From the NCBI RefSeq assembly GCF_024168645.1, contig NZ_JALJWF010000001.1:1975001-2039000 (forward strand): a stretch of DNA of 64,000 nt. The letters run 5' to 3'. Below are positions 25,501 to 32,207 of this stretch, piece by piece; within the stretch, counting starts at the first letter, position 1, and each line of letters opens with the position of its first letter. Both the position numbers and the translations under genes were made by a program. The stretch comes from Pseudomonas sp. GGS8. Its GTDB lineage: Bacteria > Pseudomonadota > Gammaproteobacteria > Pseudomonadales > Pseudomonadaceae. The notes below the pieces were generated by a model. That model was not told the DNA's origin. It worked only from the letters and a program-made list of their open reading frames with translations, and did no database searches.

Positions 25501-26942
25501 CGGTGTTGGTCGGGGTACAGGCGTTCAACCCGAGCCACGCGACCGCCTTCTTGAATCAGCTCGACCTGCACCAGATCGAAAGTATCCCGCAGGCGCGACA
25601 GTTGTCCGGTTTCGTCATAGTCGAGATGGATGCGGTTGTCATTGCGGTCGCCCAATTGATCAAGGCGCAGCAGCGCCGTATTGCCCGGCGTTGGATTGAA
25701 CAAGCGGTACATGCCGTCATCGCTTTCAATCAACAACTGACCATTAACGTGGCGCCGAACGCTCAGTCCTTCACCCGCGCTGAACACCGCGCCGCCCAAG
25801 GGAATAGACCCCATGTCGATGCGCCGGGCCTGCTCATCGGTGTAGACCAGCGTTTCACCGCCCTCCGGGTGAGGCAGGATTTCGACGCATACCTCATAGG
25901 ACACGCTCCAACCGGCGCCGAACAAGCTGTCGCGGCGTTCGTCACGGCTGTTGTAGAAGCGCTGCCAATCGATCGGCAAGATGCCGGGCAACACGAAGTC
26001 CAGCTCTTCATCGCCCCCCAGCACCTTGGCCCCGGTCGCCGCGTGCACCGGGTTCGACGAGCCCAGGGCGGCGTTGGCCATGGCGCTCATCGCGCTGCTG
26101 ACGGCCATCGACGTCGCGCCGCCGATCAGCATGCACGGCAGTTTGCTGAAGAACTTGCCTTTGCCGCCCTTGAGCATCAGCAGCGCGGTGACCGCCAACC
26201 CCACACCCGGCGTCTTGCCACTGCGGATCTCTCGCACCACCACCGAACCGCCGCCAATGGTCACGTTGGATGAGATCAGCCCGGAGCCCACCACCTTGGC
26301 ATCGCAGGTGCTGCGATCACCGCTGCGCACGGCGGGCTGGCCGTTGATGGTGACCTTGTCCGAGCCCTCGGCCATGAACTGCGGTGGCATCGGCGGATGC
26401 TTCATGCAGACGAGCAGGTCCAGCGGCTTGGGCACCGCGCCGGGCGCCGGGGTGGCGACAGTGGGGCGCCACATCTGCGAGAAGAAGCTCTCGGCCATAT
26501 CCAGATAGCTGGGCTCAGCCTCCGGCTCGGGCGCTTCCAGTTCGGTACCGGCCGGCGCGACATGGGACGGGATCGCCCCGGCGGCGCGGGCAGCAGGGAT
26601 GTTGTTGGTGAGGGTGTTGGTGGAACCGGTGAGAATGTTCGCCTGCACCGTGGGCGGAAACAGCGCGTTGCTGAAACTCTCGCACAGGTTGCTTAAACCC
26701 TTGTCGGCGCCGGTCTTGCTCATGGCAAGGCCGACGATCGTGCCCACCACCGCGCCGAGCAGGAAGCAGCCGAGCCCGCCGGTGACGACGGTGATGCCCG
26801 TGGCCGCGACCACGGCAGCCGTCGCCACCGCGGTGATCGCAATATTGGCCGCCACCTCCAGCACGCCGCCAAGAATGTCGGCCATCATCGAGGTGTGGTC
26901 GAGTGCATCGCCCAGCCGGGCGGCCCAGAGTGCGTCAGACAT
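22524..26942 (-). CDS. PAAR-Rhs T6SS effector with AHH-like nuclease tip
   Basis: A 1472-residue specialised effector. The N-terminus has a prePAAR motif (AARLGDALDH, residues 8-17) and a hydrophobic region (about 22-75). A PAAR domain (about 175-240) caps the VgrG spike, and a second hydrophobic region (about 245-290) follows. A DUF6531-type entry (NPVHAATGAKVLGGDEELDF) leads into the Rhs/YD-repeat cocoon (about 310-1300). The core ends with the self-cleavage pattern DPIG-18 residues-DPWG. The last roughly 133 residues are the toxin: AQHVIPVAVW, NGLLMPDS and HNGSHKDYSDLV, the layout of the AHH HNH/endonuclease VII-like family, with Q in place of the first H. It would cut nucleic acid in rival cells. 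It is translated after an Eag chaperone gene. Confidence 0.9.
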   Translation of the reverse strand: MSDALWAARLGDALDHTSMMADILGGVLEVAANIAITAVATAAVVAATGITVVTGGLGCFLLGAVVGTIVGLAMSKTGADKGLSNLCESFSNALFPPTVQANILTGSTNTLTNNIPAARAAGAIPSHVAPAGTELEAPEPEAEPSYLDMAESFFSQMWRPTVATPAPGAVPKPLDLLVCMKHPPMPPQFMAEGSDKVTINGQPAVRSGDRSTCDAKVVGSGLISSNVTIGGGSVVVREIRSGKTPGVGLAVTALLMLKGGKGKFFSKLPCMLIGGATSMAVSSAMSAMANAALGSSNPVHAATGAKVLGGDEELDFVLPGILPIDWQRFYNSRDERRDSLFGAGWSVSYEVCVEILPHPEGGETLVYTDEQARRIDMGSIPLGGAVFSAGEGLSVRRHVNGQLLIESDDGMYRLFNPTPGNTALLRLDQLGDRNDNRIHLDYDETGQLSRLRDTFDLVQVELIQEGGRVARVERLYPDQHREVLVSYGYDTMGNLAEVRDATGQVQRRFAYDAGRRMVEHQLPTGLRCFYEWALIEDREWRVVRHWTDEGDAYQFDYDLVAGATRITDGSQRISTRRWNTQHQITQYTDNLGQTWQFEWSDERQLLSATDPQGGRYEYSYDDAGNLIGETDPLGRSDSTLWLEHWALPLVETDAAGNSWQYRYDQRGNCIAETDPLGHVTRYRYDTQGQVVEIIDATGKSKRLRWNPFGQLVEHIDCSGYPTRFSYDNRGYLQTITDALGERTQFSYDAQGRLLSSQLPDGRTEQYQRDVSGQLTGYTDPAGHTTLYQHNRRGQVRQRTDAHGRQVQFGYDRYGRLQALTNENGESYRFAWDAGDRLIEQQDLDGSAKRYTYDLLDNVAAVTAVPAPYGNGLAVVPESPPAPIVHRLERDAVGRLIAKITDDGRTDYSYDSLDQLTAVTFTDHQGNAQTLSFAYDALGQLLEEQSAAGNLHYHYDELGNLIQTQLPDGRWLNRLYYGSGHLHQINLDGQVISDFERDRLHREVLRTQGQISTRSEYDRSGRLRSRQRRHTSQPSLMPAAVQKHFEYDPADNLIGKLDQQPAAQHRQLLHYDATGRIIASQDSLHGQRETFAYDAAANLLDGPQPGAGLVVHNKLLTYQDKRYRYDAFGRMIEKRSAKRGLQRFGYDAESRLIEVRNENGARETVVRMTYDPLGRRIGKTEHDNNGYPLGETRFTWDGLRLLQEHRNSQTSLYLYADNGYEPLARVDGSGGLQKVRYYHNDLSDLPEQLTEADGATVWQAWYRVWGNTLQEIREPYYIEEQNLRFQGQYLDRETGLHYNTFRFYDPDVGRFTTPDPIGLAGGLNLYGYGPNPIGWTDPWGWSPSSVLDTSLGGVVGDNMQAQHVIPVAVWKRHDKFMNSIGLGGTRDTAPNGLLMPDSQAKAAAIGRPVYHNGSHKDYSDLVDRKLGRIKARYNAKLITKAQAQQQVSSLQSSLRKKTVSGRIRTKSSTGRLC

Positions 26943-26954
26943 GCAAGGTGCTCA

Positions 26955-27389
26955 TCAGGCCGGAACGTCGAACAACAGCGAACTCTTGATGGTCGCCCAA
27001 TGCGCGGCTTCGGCATCGCCGAGTTTTTCCGCCTTCACATAGCTTAGGGCGAGCATTTTGCGGGTGCCGGGCAATACCAGCGCCAACTGATACTGGAAGA
27101 CTTTGTCGTTGCCCTTGTTGAACTGGCTGCGCAATTCGATACCTTCGACCTCCTGGTTGGCGCCCAAGCGCACGGCGACGCCCGGTTGAAAACGCAAGTC
27201 CTGCACTTGTTTTTCCAGGCGCTTGAGCTGGTCGTCGAAGTTGCTTTGCAAGGTTTCGCCCTCGGCCAGCAAGCTGCGGCTGACAATCAGCGAAGTGCCC
27301 AGTTCAGGGAACTTGAGGATGTTGATCGTCGCGTCTTGCAGCTCGCCTGCCGGCAGCTGGAACTGGAACTCATTGATGCGGTAAGTCAT
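26955..27389 (-). CDS. Eag-type T6SS effector chaperone (DcrB/DUF1795), module 1
   Basis: The 144-residue cytoplasmic protein has the DUF1795 pattern: MTYRINEFQFQLP, then TINILKFPELGTSLIVSR, an amphipathic helix LEKQVQDLRFQPG, and a closing LSYVKAEKLGDAEAAHWATI. Eag proteins hold the hydrophobic prePAAR/TM region of PAAR effectors before loading on VgrG. It lies between vgrG (18 bases) and the Rhs gene (12 bases), so the order vgrG-chaperone-effector is kept. It is about as long as the module 2 chaperone but clearly different in sequence, as expected for a cargo-specific chaperone. Confidence 0.88.
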   Translation of the reverse strand: MTYRINEFQFQLPAGELQDATINILKFPELGTSLIVSRSLLAEGETLQSNFDDQLKRLEKQVQDLRFQPGVAVRLGANQEVEGIELRSQFNKGNDKVFQYQLALVLPGTRKMLALSYVKAEKLGDAEAAHWATIKSSLLFDVPA

Positions 27390-27407
27390 GGCGCTTGAAT
27401 CTCGTGG

Positions 27408-29345
27408 TTAGCCCTTGGGCTTGGGGAATGCGGCATTGATATTGGCGTCGATGCTGGCCTTGACGCCCTGGCCGTCAGGCGTGGCGCCAGGGCCGCCACC
27501 GTTGTTCAGGTGCAGCACGCCGCCGGTGTTGATCTCGGCGTCACCGCTGGCATAGAAGCTGATTTGCACGCCGGTCAGGTTGATCTGGCCGCTGGCATTG
27601 AGCTCCAGAATGCTTTCACCGCACACTAGCCGCAGGTTCTCGCCCACTTCGATGACGTAGCTCTGGCTGATGCTGTCGGTCTTGCGCTGGCCCACCGACA
27701 GAATGTCTTCCTGCTTGACGATGCGCAGACGGTTGTTGCCGATGGTCACCGTCTCGTTATGCCCAATGCTTTTGTTGCGGTCGTGGCCCACGGAGTGGCT
27801 TTCATCCACCTCGACCACGATGTCCTGATTGCGCTCGGCATGGATGTACAGCTGCTCGGCGCCTTTCTTGTCTTCCATGCGGATTTCGTTGAAGTTCGCC
27901 GGTGTGCCGCCCTTGCTCGAACGGCTTTTTATGCCGCTCTGGGTGGCGTTTTCCGGCAGGTCGTAGGGCACGGTCTGTTCGGCGTTGTAGACGCGGCCGG
28001 TGATGATCGGCCGATCCGGGTCGCCTTCGAGGAAGCTGACGATGACTTCCTGACCGATCCGCGGGATCTGCATCGAGCCCCAGTTTTTACCGGCCCAGGA
28101 TTGCGACACACGAATCCAGCACGAACTGTTTTCGTTGGACTGATCATGCCGGTCCCAATAGAAATGCACCTTCACCCGGCCAAACTGATCGGTCCAGATT
28201 TCCTCGCCTTTGGGGCCCACCACCAATGCGGTCTGCGGGCCTTTGACGATGGGGCGATGGGTGTTGGGCAGCGGGCGGTAGCTTTGTTGGGCGTCGATGC
28301 AGGTCAGGCTGCTTTCGAACTGCGCCGAAGGCGCGCCACCACCGGTTTCCCCGCTTTCCTGAGAAATGTAATAGCGGGCGCCGACGATCAGGTATTCGCG
28401 GTTCTGGTCCTGGCGGCTGAAGCCGGTGAGGCTGAACAAATGACCCGACCCCAGGCCTCGGGCGTTACCGGCCAGCTCGACCTGTTCGTGCAGGGTCTGC
28501 AAGGCTTCGATGCGGGTGCGGGCGTAATGTTCGCCGTCTTCGCTTTGCACATAGGTGCCGGGGTAGTCGTACAGCGGATAGTCGCCGGCGGTGTGCGGAC
28601 GGGGCATGGCCGAGCGCACGTCGATACGCGCGCTGGGGCGCTGGAAATCATAGTCGTTGAGTTCCAGCGAACCCGGCTGGACTTCCTGGGCCAGGTGCCA
28701 ATCGTGGATGTGATCGCGTTCGCGCTGCTGCTCATTCTTGGGGTAGTAGGGCACCGAGGCGTAGCCGGGCGCGCTGGCGTGAGCGCCGTAAGCATCGGCC
28801 AGCACCAGCACATGACGATCCTGTTCATGGCGGAAGAAGTAGTAGATCCCTTCCTGCTCCATCAGGCGGCTGACGAAATCGAAGCTGGTTTCGCGATACT
28901 GCACGCAGTATTCCCACTCGCGATAGGGCCGGCTCAGGGCGTCTTCGAAATCGGAAAAGCCGAGGTCGCGAAACACCTGCTTGATGATCTGCGGGATGGT
29001 CAGGTTCTGGAAAATCCGGCAATCGGAGGTGCGGGTCAGCAGCCAAAGCCAAGGCCGCAGCGTGACCTGGTAGCTGGCGAACTGGCCCTGGTCGACGTTC
29101 TGGCTGCAGCGGGCAACGATGCCATGGAAATAGCGCTCGCCACCGCCGTCCAGTTGCAGGCCCAGGGACATGGGTTTGCCGAGCAACTGGTTGAGATCGA
29201 TCGCATTGTCCAGCGAGTGCAGCTGCAACTCATAGTTGAACAGCCGCCCCAGCTCTTCGCCGCCGCCCATGTCCTTGAGCAACAGCACCTCCGGTCCCAG
29301 GGGGCTGGTGATTTTTGCCAAGCGTGAGGCTTGGTTGAATAACAT
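27408..29345 (-). CDS. vgrG: type VI spike protein VgrG (copy 1, with the Rhs effector)
   Basis: The 645-residue protein forms the trimeric spike on the Hcp tube. The gp27-like part (about 1-370) holds LTIPQIIKQVFRDLGF and YCVQYRETSFDFVSRLMEQEGIYYFF. The gp5-like OB fold (about 375-480) holds the TDQFGRVKVHFYWDR strand and IGQEVIVSFLEGDPDRPIITG. A beta-helix tail (about 520-645) ends in a variable segment (PGATPDGQGVKASID). No extra C-terminal effector domain is present. It heads module 1. DNA of codons about 20-405 is nearly identical to copy 2, while the rest has diverged. Confidence 0.95.
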   Translation of the reverse strand: MLFNQASRLAKITSPLGPEVLLLKDMGGGEELGRLFNYELQLHSLDNAIDLNQLLGKPMSLGLQLDGGGERYFHGIVARCSQNVDQGQFASYQVTLRPWLWLLTRTSDCRIFQNLTIPQIIKQVFRDLGFSDFEDALSRPYREWEYCVQYRETSFDFVSRLMEQEGIYYFFRHEQDRHVLVLADAYGAHASAPGYASVPYYPKNEQQRERDHIHDWHLAQEVQPGSLELNDYDFQRPSARIDVRSAMPRPHTAGDYPLYDYPGTYVQSEDGEHYARTRIEALQTLHEQVELAGNARGLGSGHLFSLTGFSRQDQNREYLIVGARYYISQESGETGGGAPSAQFESSLTCIDAQQSYRPLPNTHRPIVKGPQTALVVGPKGEEIWTDQFGRVKVHFYWDRHDQSNENSSCWIRVSQSWAGKNWGSMQIPRIGQEVIVSFLEGDPDRPIITGRVYNAEQTVPYDLPENATQSGIKSRSSKGGTPANFNEIRMEDKKGAEQLYIHAERNQDIVVEVDESHSVGHDRNKSIGHNETVTIGNNRLRIVKQEDILSVGQRKTDSISQSYVIEVGENLRLVCGESILELNASGQINLTGVQISFYASGDAEINTGGVLHLNNGGGPGATPDGQGVKASIDANINAAFPKPKG

Positions 29346-29380
29346 GGGTTGTCCTTATTCGCTGCCGCAATCCTTTTGAC

Positions 29381-29439
29381 GCTGGCGAAGATTGCAGCCT
29401 TTTGATTTTAAAGATCAAGAGATTGCAGCCTTCGCCAGC
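29381..29439. repeat. imperfect palindrome upstream of vgrG copy 1
   Basis: GCTGGCGAAG and CTTCGCCAGC face each other, and an ATTGCAGCC word occurs next to both arms on the same strand. A short inner pair (TTGAT/ATCAA) completes the fold. It is a REP-like element in the divergent gap between vgrG and the module 2 chaperone gene. Confidence 0.7.
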
Positions 29440-29468
29440 TTGTACAGAGGCGCACGACCGCCAGGGGC

Positions 29469-29500
29469 GGTGACGCTGAAGTCATAATGTAGTTCGTTAC
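29469..29500 (-). pseudogene. remnant of a clpV 3' end
   Basis: Read on the minus strand, these bases encode NELHYDFS followed by VTAPGG. The first eight residues equal the last part of ClpV (DNELHYDFSDAA) at 34260. Over 25 bases there are four differences, all silent (Leu, Leu, His, Tyr codons). Upstream of this point no ClpV similarity is visible. The piece lies in front of vgrG copy 1 just as intact clpV lies in front of copy 2. It reads as the scar of a clpV-vgrG junction that was duplicated or brought in. Confidence 0.6.
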
Positions 29501-29595
29501 TTGGGGGAGAGGAACCAGGTTCTTGATTGTTGCCAGGCATTACCTGAATATCTGCTCCCCTCCGCGTCACCTCACGTCTATGGAAAGCGATTACT

Positions 29596-30030
29596 GTGAC
29601 CTCTTACCGCATGCAAGAAGCCGATTTGGAAATCCCCGATACCTGGCAGGACCAGAGCATTAATATTTTTAAGCTGCCAGCAGTCGGCCCTGCTAAAGAA
29701 GCCAGTTTCGTCATCAGTCGCGATGCTACCCAGGGCGACGCGCCATTCGCAGAATACGTGGACCGCCAACTCAAAAGTGCGGAGCAGCAACTGCCGGGTT
29801 TCAAGCTGGTTCAGCACTGGGACACGGTGCTGCAAGGGCATACCGCCACATTGCTGGATTACACCTGGCAACGCGAGGGGCGCGAACTGATGCTGCGCCA
29901 GGTGTTCATCGAGCGTAAGCCGTCCGTGCTGATCACCACCTTGACCACGACACCGAATGACTTCGCCTATCACGAGCAGGCCTGGAAGCTGGCGATGCAT
30001 TCGTTCAAGCCACAGCCTCCAATCATCTGA
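29596..30030 (+). CDS. Eag-type T6SS effector chaperone (DcrB/DUF1795), module 2
   Basis: The 144-residue protein has the same DUF1795 plan as the module 1 chaperone: YRMQEADLEIPDTWQDQSINI, SFVISRDATQGD, the helix RQLKSAEQQLPGFKLV, and a closing TTTPNDFAYHEQAWKLAM. It is predicted to shield the membrane-spanning N-terminus of the PAAR effector encoded 45 bases downstream. The start is GTG after GGAAAGCG. It opens a plus-strand transcription unit divergent from vgrG copy 1, so module 2 has its own promoter in the 250-base gap. Confidence 0.85.
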   Translation: MTSYRMQEADLEIPDTWQDQSINIFKLPAVGPAKEASFVISRDATQGDAPFAEYVDRQLKSAEQQLPGFKLVQHWDTVLQGHTATLLDYTWQREGRELMLRQVFIERKPSVLITTLTTTPNDFAYHEQAWKLAMHSFKPQPPII

Positions 30031-30075
30031 GCATCCATACGTCCCACTGAGCAGTCATACACATCAGCAAGGTAG

Positions 30076-31380
30076 ATGCGCGCAATGGATGCACAGGCTG
30101 CAGCACGTCTGGGTGACGAAATAGCCCATGGGTTCGGGATGGCCGCGATGGTCGCCGGAGCCGTGGCCGGCGCCTTGATCGGCGCTGCGGTCATCGCCGC
30201 GACCGTCGCCACCGGCGGTGTGGCGGTGGCGATTTTTGCCGGCTCGGTTGCGGCCGGCGGCTTGTCGATGTTCCAGGTCGTCAAGGGGCTTTCTACCATC
30301 TTCAATTTGCCCGAGCCCACAACGGGCAAGTTGCAGATGGGCAGTTTCAATGTCTATATCAACAGCTTCAATGCCATGAGAGCGGGAGAGGACGTCGCTT
30401 CCAGCTGCTCCGGGCTGCCGATGAATCATCCGATGTGGCCCTTTCCGGTATTGATCGCTGAAGGCAGTGCCACGGTGTTCATCAACGGCAAACCGGCAGC
30501 ACGCTTGCACAGCAAAATGGTTTGCGGTGCTCATATCAAGAGCGGCAGCCCCAATACGTTTATCGGCGGGCCAACGGTGTCGGTGGCGTTTGTCCTGGAT
30601 ATCGAGGGGTGGATGCATACCGGGTTGGAAGCCCTGGGATTGCTGGCTGTGGGGGGGGCTGCAGTACTCGCGGCCATGGCGGGCCTTGCCGCGTTAGCCG
30701 GTTTCGTGGTGATTGGCGGCACGATGATGGCTGGCATGGCGTTGCTAGGGGATTTGGGTGATCGCTTGGGGCCCGGTTATCGGGATCTGCTGCAGGGTGT
30801 CGCTGGGTTGGCGCTTTTGGGCCTGGGACCGAAAATGGCAAAAATCGGTGCTACGCCCAAGCCACGCTCGGTGAGCTTCAAACCGGGTTACACGGCAGAC
30901 GATATCGTTGCGATTCCCAAGTCCAGCCGGCCGGATCCGTCTGAGTACCTTGAAGCTTCCTATATCGACAAGCATCTTAAGGTCTTCCAGGATGAAGGCG
31001 GTGCGTTTCTATTTACCCCGGATGATATTGCCAACCCCATGTACGCGACCTTTAGCGACACCAAGTACGTCATGGCCAAATCAGACCTGCACGGTGTGGT
31101 CGGCGAATTTAAAAAGACCGGTGATCTTTCACTTTTGGAGTCTGCCCTAGGCTATGACCCCGGCTCTTTTACCGGCAAGGAAATTTACATGATGGACCTG
31201 AACAATCCCAAGGTGGTCATGCCAAGCGGTAACGAGCGGGGAGCGAACCCACTATGGCGTCCTGGCGGCCTGACCCATCCGGGTGGCATGCGCGAGGCGG
31301 TATTGGACAAGGTGGGCATTCCACACCAGAACGACATCAATTTTCTGCTCGCGAACCCTGATGTAGTGAGAATTCAATGA
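30076..31380 (+). CDS. prePAAR-PAAR T6SS effector with an unassigned toxin domain
   Basis: A 434-residue effector with the plan prePAAR (AARLGDEIAH, residues 9-18), hydrophobic region (about 20-65), PAAR domain (about 95-180), second hydrophobic region (about 185-245), toxin (about 285-434). Plan and length match Tse6 of P. aeruginosa (about 430). The toxin shows LFTPDDIANP, GYDPGSFTGKEIYMMDLN and a striking PSGNERGANPLWRPGG-x7-EAV stretch. I have seen GxN-xxW-xPGG-x-EAV patterns in polymorphic toxin tips, but I cannot name the activity. An NAD-consuming enzyme is a guess from architecture. ATG at MRAMDAQ is used; a second ATG three codons on is possible. Its stop overlaps the next gene. Confidence 0.8.
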   Translation: MRAMDAQAAARLGDEIAHGFGMAAMVAGAVAGALIGAAVIAATVATGGVAVAIFAGSVAAGGLSMFQVVKGLSTIFNLPEPTTGKLQMGSFNVYINSFNAMRAGEDVASSCSGLPMNHPMWPFPVLIAEGSATVFINGKPAARLHSKMVCGAHIKSGSPNTFIGGPTVSVAFVLDIEGWMHTGLEALGLLAVGGAAVLAAMAGLAALAGFVVIGGTMMAGMALLGDLGDRLGPGYRDLLQGVAGLALLGLGPKMAKIGATPKPRSVSFKPGYTADDIVAIPKSSRPDPSEYLEASYIDKHLKVFQDEGGAFLFTPDDIANPMYATFSDTKYVMAKSDLHGVVGEFKKTGDLSLLESALGYDPGSFTGKEIYMMDLNNPKVVMPSGNERGANPLWRPGGLTHPGGMREAVLDKVGIPHQNDINFLLANPDVVRIQ

Positions 31381-31910
31381 GTACCCATCCAGACAATGTA
31401 TTGCTGCTTGCCCTGGCCAATGACGAATTGGATAAATTCCTTGTAGGCGAGCCGTTCTACTTTCAAGAAGCCAAAAACGACTACGAGGAACCGCAGAATA
31501 TCGTCGTGGCCTTCGATTTGCTGGTGTTGCGTTACTGGCAGCAGACCCGCGATGCCAACTTCCCCGCACGCTTCGTGGCGGCTTTGCTCAAGATTCTCGC
31601 GACCTACCCCGATCGTAATCGGGCGATCTATGTCGCAGCGGTCTGGGTTTGGTATTACCGATTTTGCCTGAGCAAAAAGCGCGCACAGCCCGAGGGGCTC
31701 TATGCCGAGCTGTTCGAAATCGACATGGGGGCCGTGGCCTTAGCCCTTCAGAGGCAGCTTGAGATCAATAAGGCAGCGCTTATCCTGGATACACGTTGGG
31801 CTGGTGGCAGCTGGAACAGCCAGAACGGTTTATGGGGGCCGTTGATGCGTACCGCCCTGAACGTCAGGGACAAGCTTGGAGGACCGGACTTCGTGCCTGC
31901 CAATCTCTGA
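31377..31910 (+). CDS. putative immunity protein of the module 2 effector
   Basis: The 177-residue protein starts within the effector stop codon (ATGA overlap), which implies translational coupling and immediate protection. No signal peptide is seen. It is helix-rich, with an aromatic central region (YVAAVWVWYYRFCLS) and a C-terminus ending DFVPANL, and is probably cytoplasmic. I recognise no family. The role rests on position and on the effector being toxin-like. It is much longer than Tsi6 (about 94 residues), which argues against a simple Tse6-Tsi6 pair. Confidence 0.65.
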   Translation: MSTHPDNVLLLALANDELDKFLVGEPFYFQEAKNDYEEPQNIVVAFDLLVLRYWQQTRDANFPARFVAALLKILATYPDRNRAIYVAAVWVWYYRFCLSKKRAQPEGLYAELFEIDMGAVALALQRQLEINKAALILDTRWAGGSWNSQNGLWGPLMRTALNVRDKLGGPDFVPANL

Positions 31911-32159
31911 GGAGCGCTTAAAGATGGATTCAAGATCAGGCAGGTCGATGATGTCGTAGGGCGCATGCCCAGAAGTCCGATGGAGGGGAACCAGTATTTC
32001 CAGGGGCCAGGCAAACACTTGCAAATCGACCGTGCAACCTTTGAGCTGTTCAGGCGTGATCCGGATGCCGCACTGCTGTTTGTGGCGCGTTGCAGAAAGC
32101 GCGAGCTGGACGAGCTATTGATTGTCCAGCCGGGAACGAACCGCGGCACGGCCATCTGA
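31911..32159 (+). pseudogene. orphan coding fragment in frame after the immunity gene
   Basis: Directly after the immunity stop, the same frame stays open for 82 codons and reads protein-like sequence (GALKDGFKIRQVDDVVGRM, then HLQIDRATFELFRRDPDAAL and LDELLIVQPGTNRG). The only ATG is internal (31965) and has no ribosome site. The best reading is the tail of a toxin or immunity gene whose front has been lost. An alternative is a stop-codon read-through extension of the immunity protein. No family recognised. Confidence 0.45.
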
Positions 32160-32207
32160 GCGTCGAAAGGCAAGGGCGGTGAAGCCGGCGTTATTCCTTG
32201 CGTGAGC

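Noticed and set aside
31748..32173. 141-codon minus-strand frame opposite the module 2 immunity gene
   Set aside because: It is rich in Ser, Pro and Arg without domain character and crosses two plus-strand reading frames that look better.
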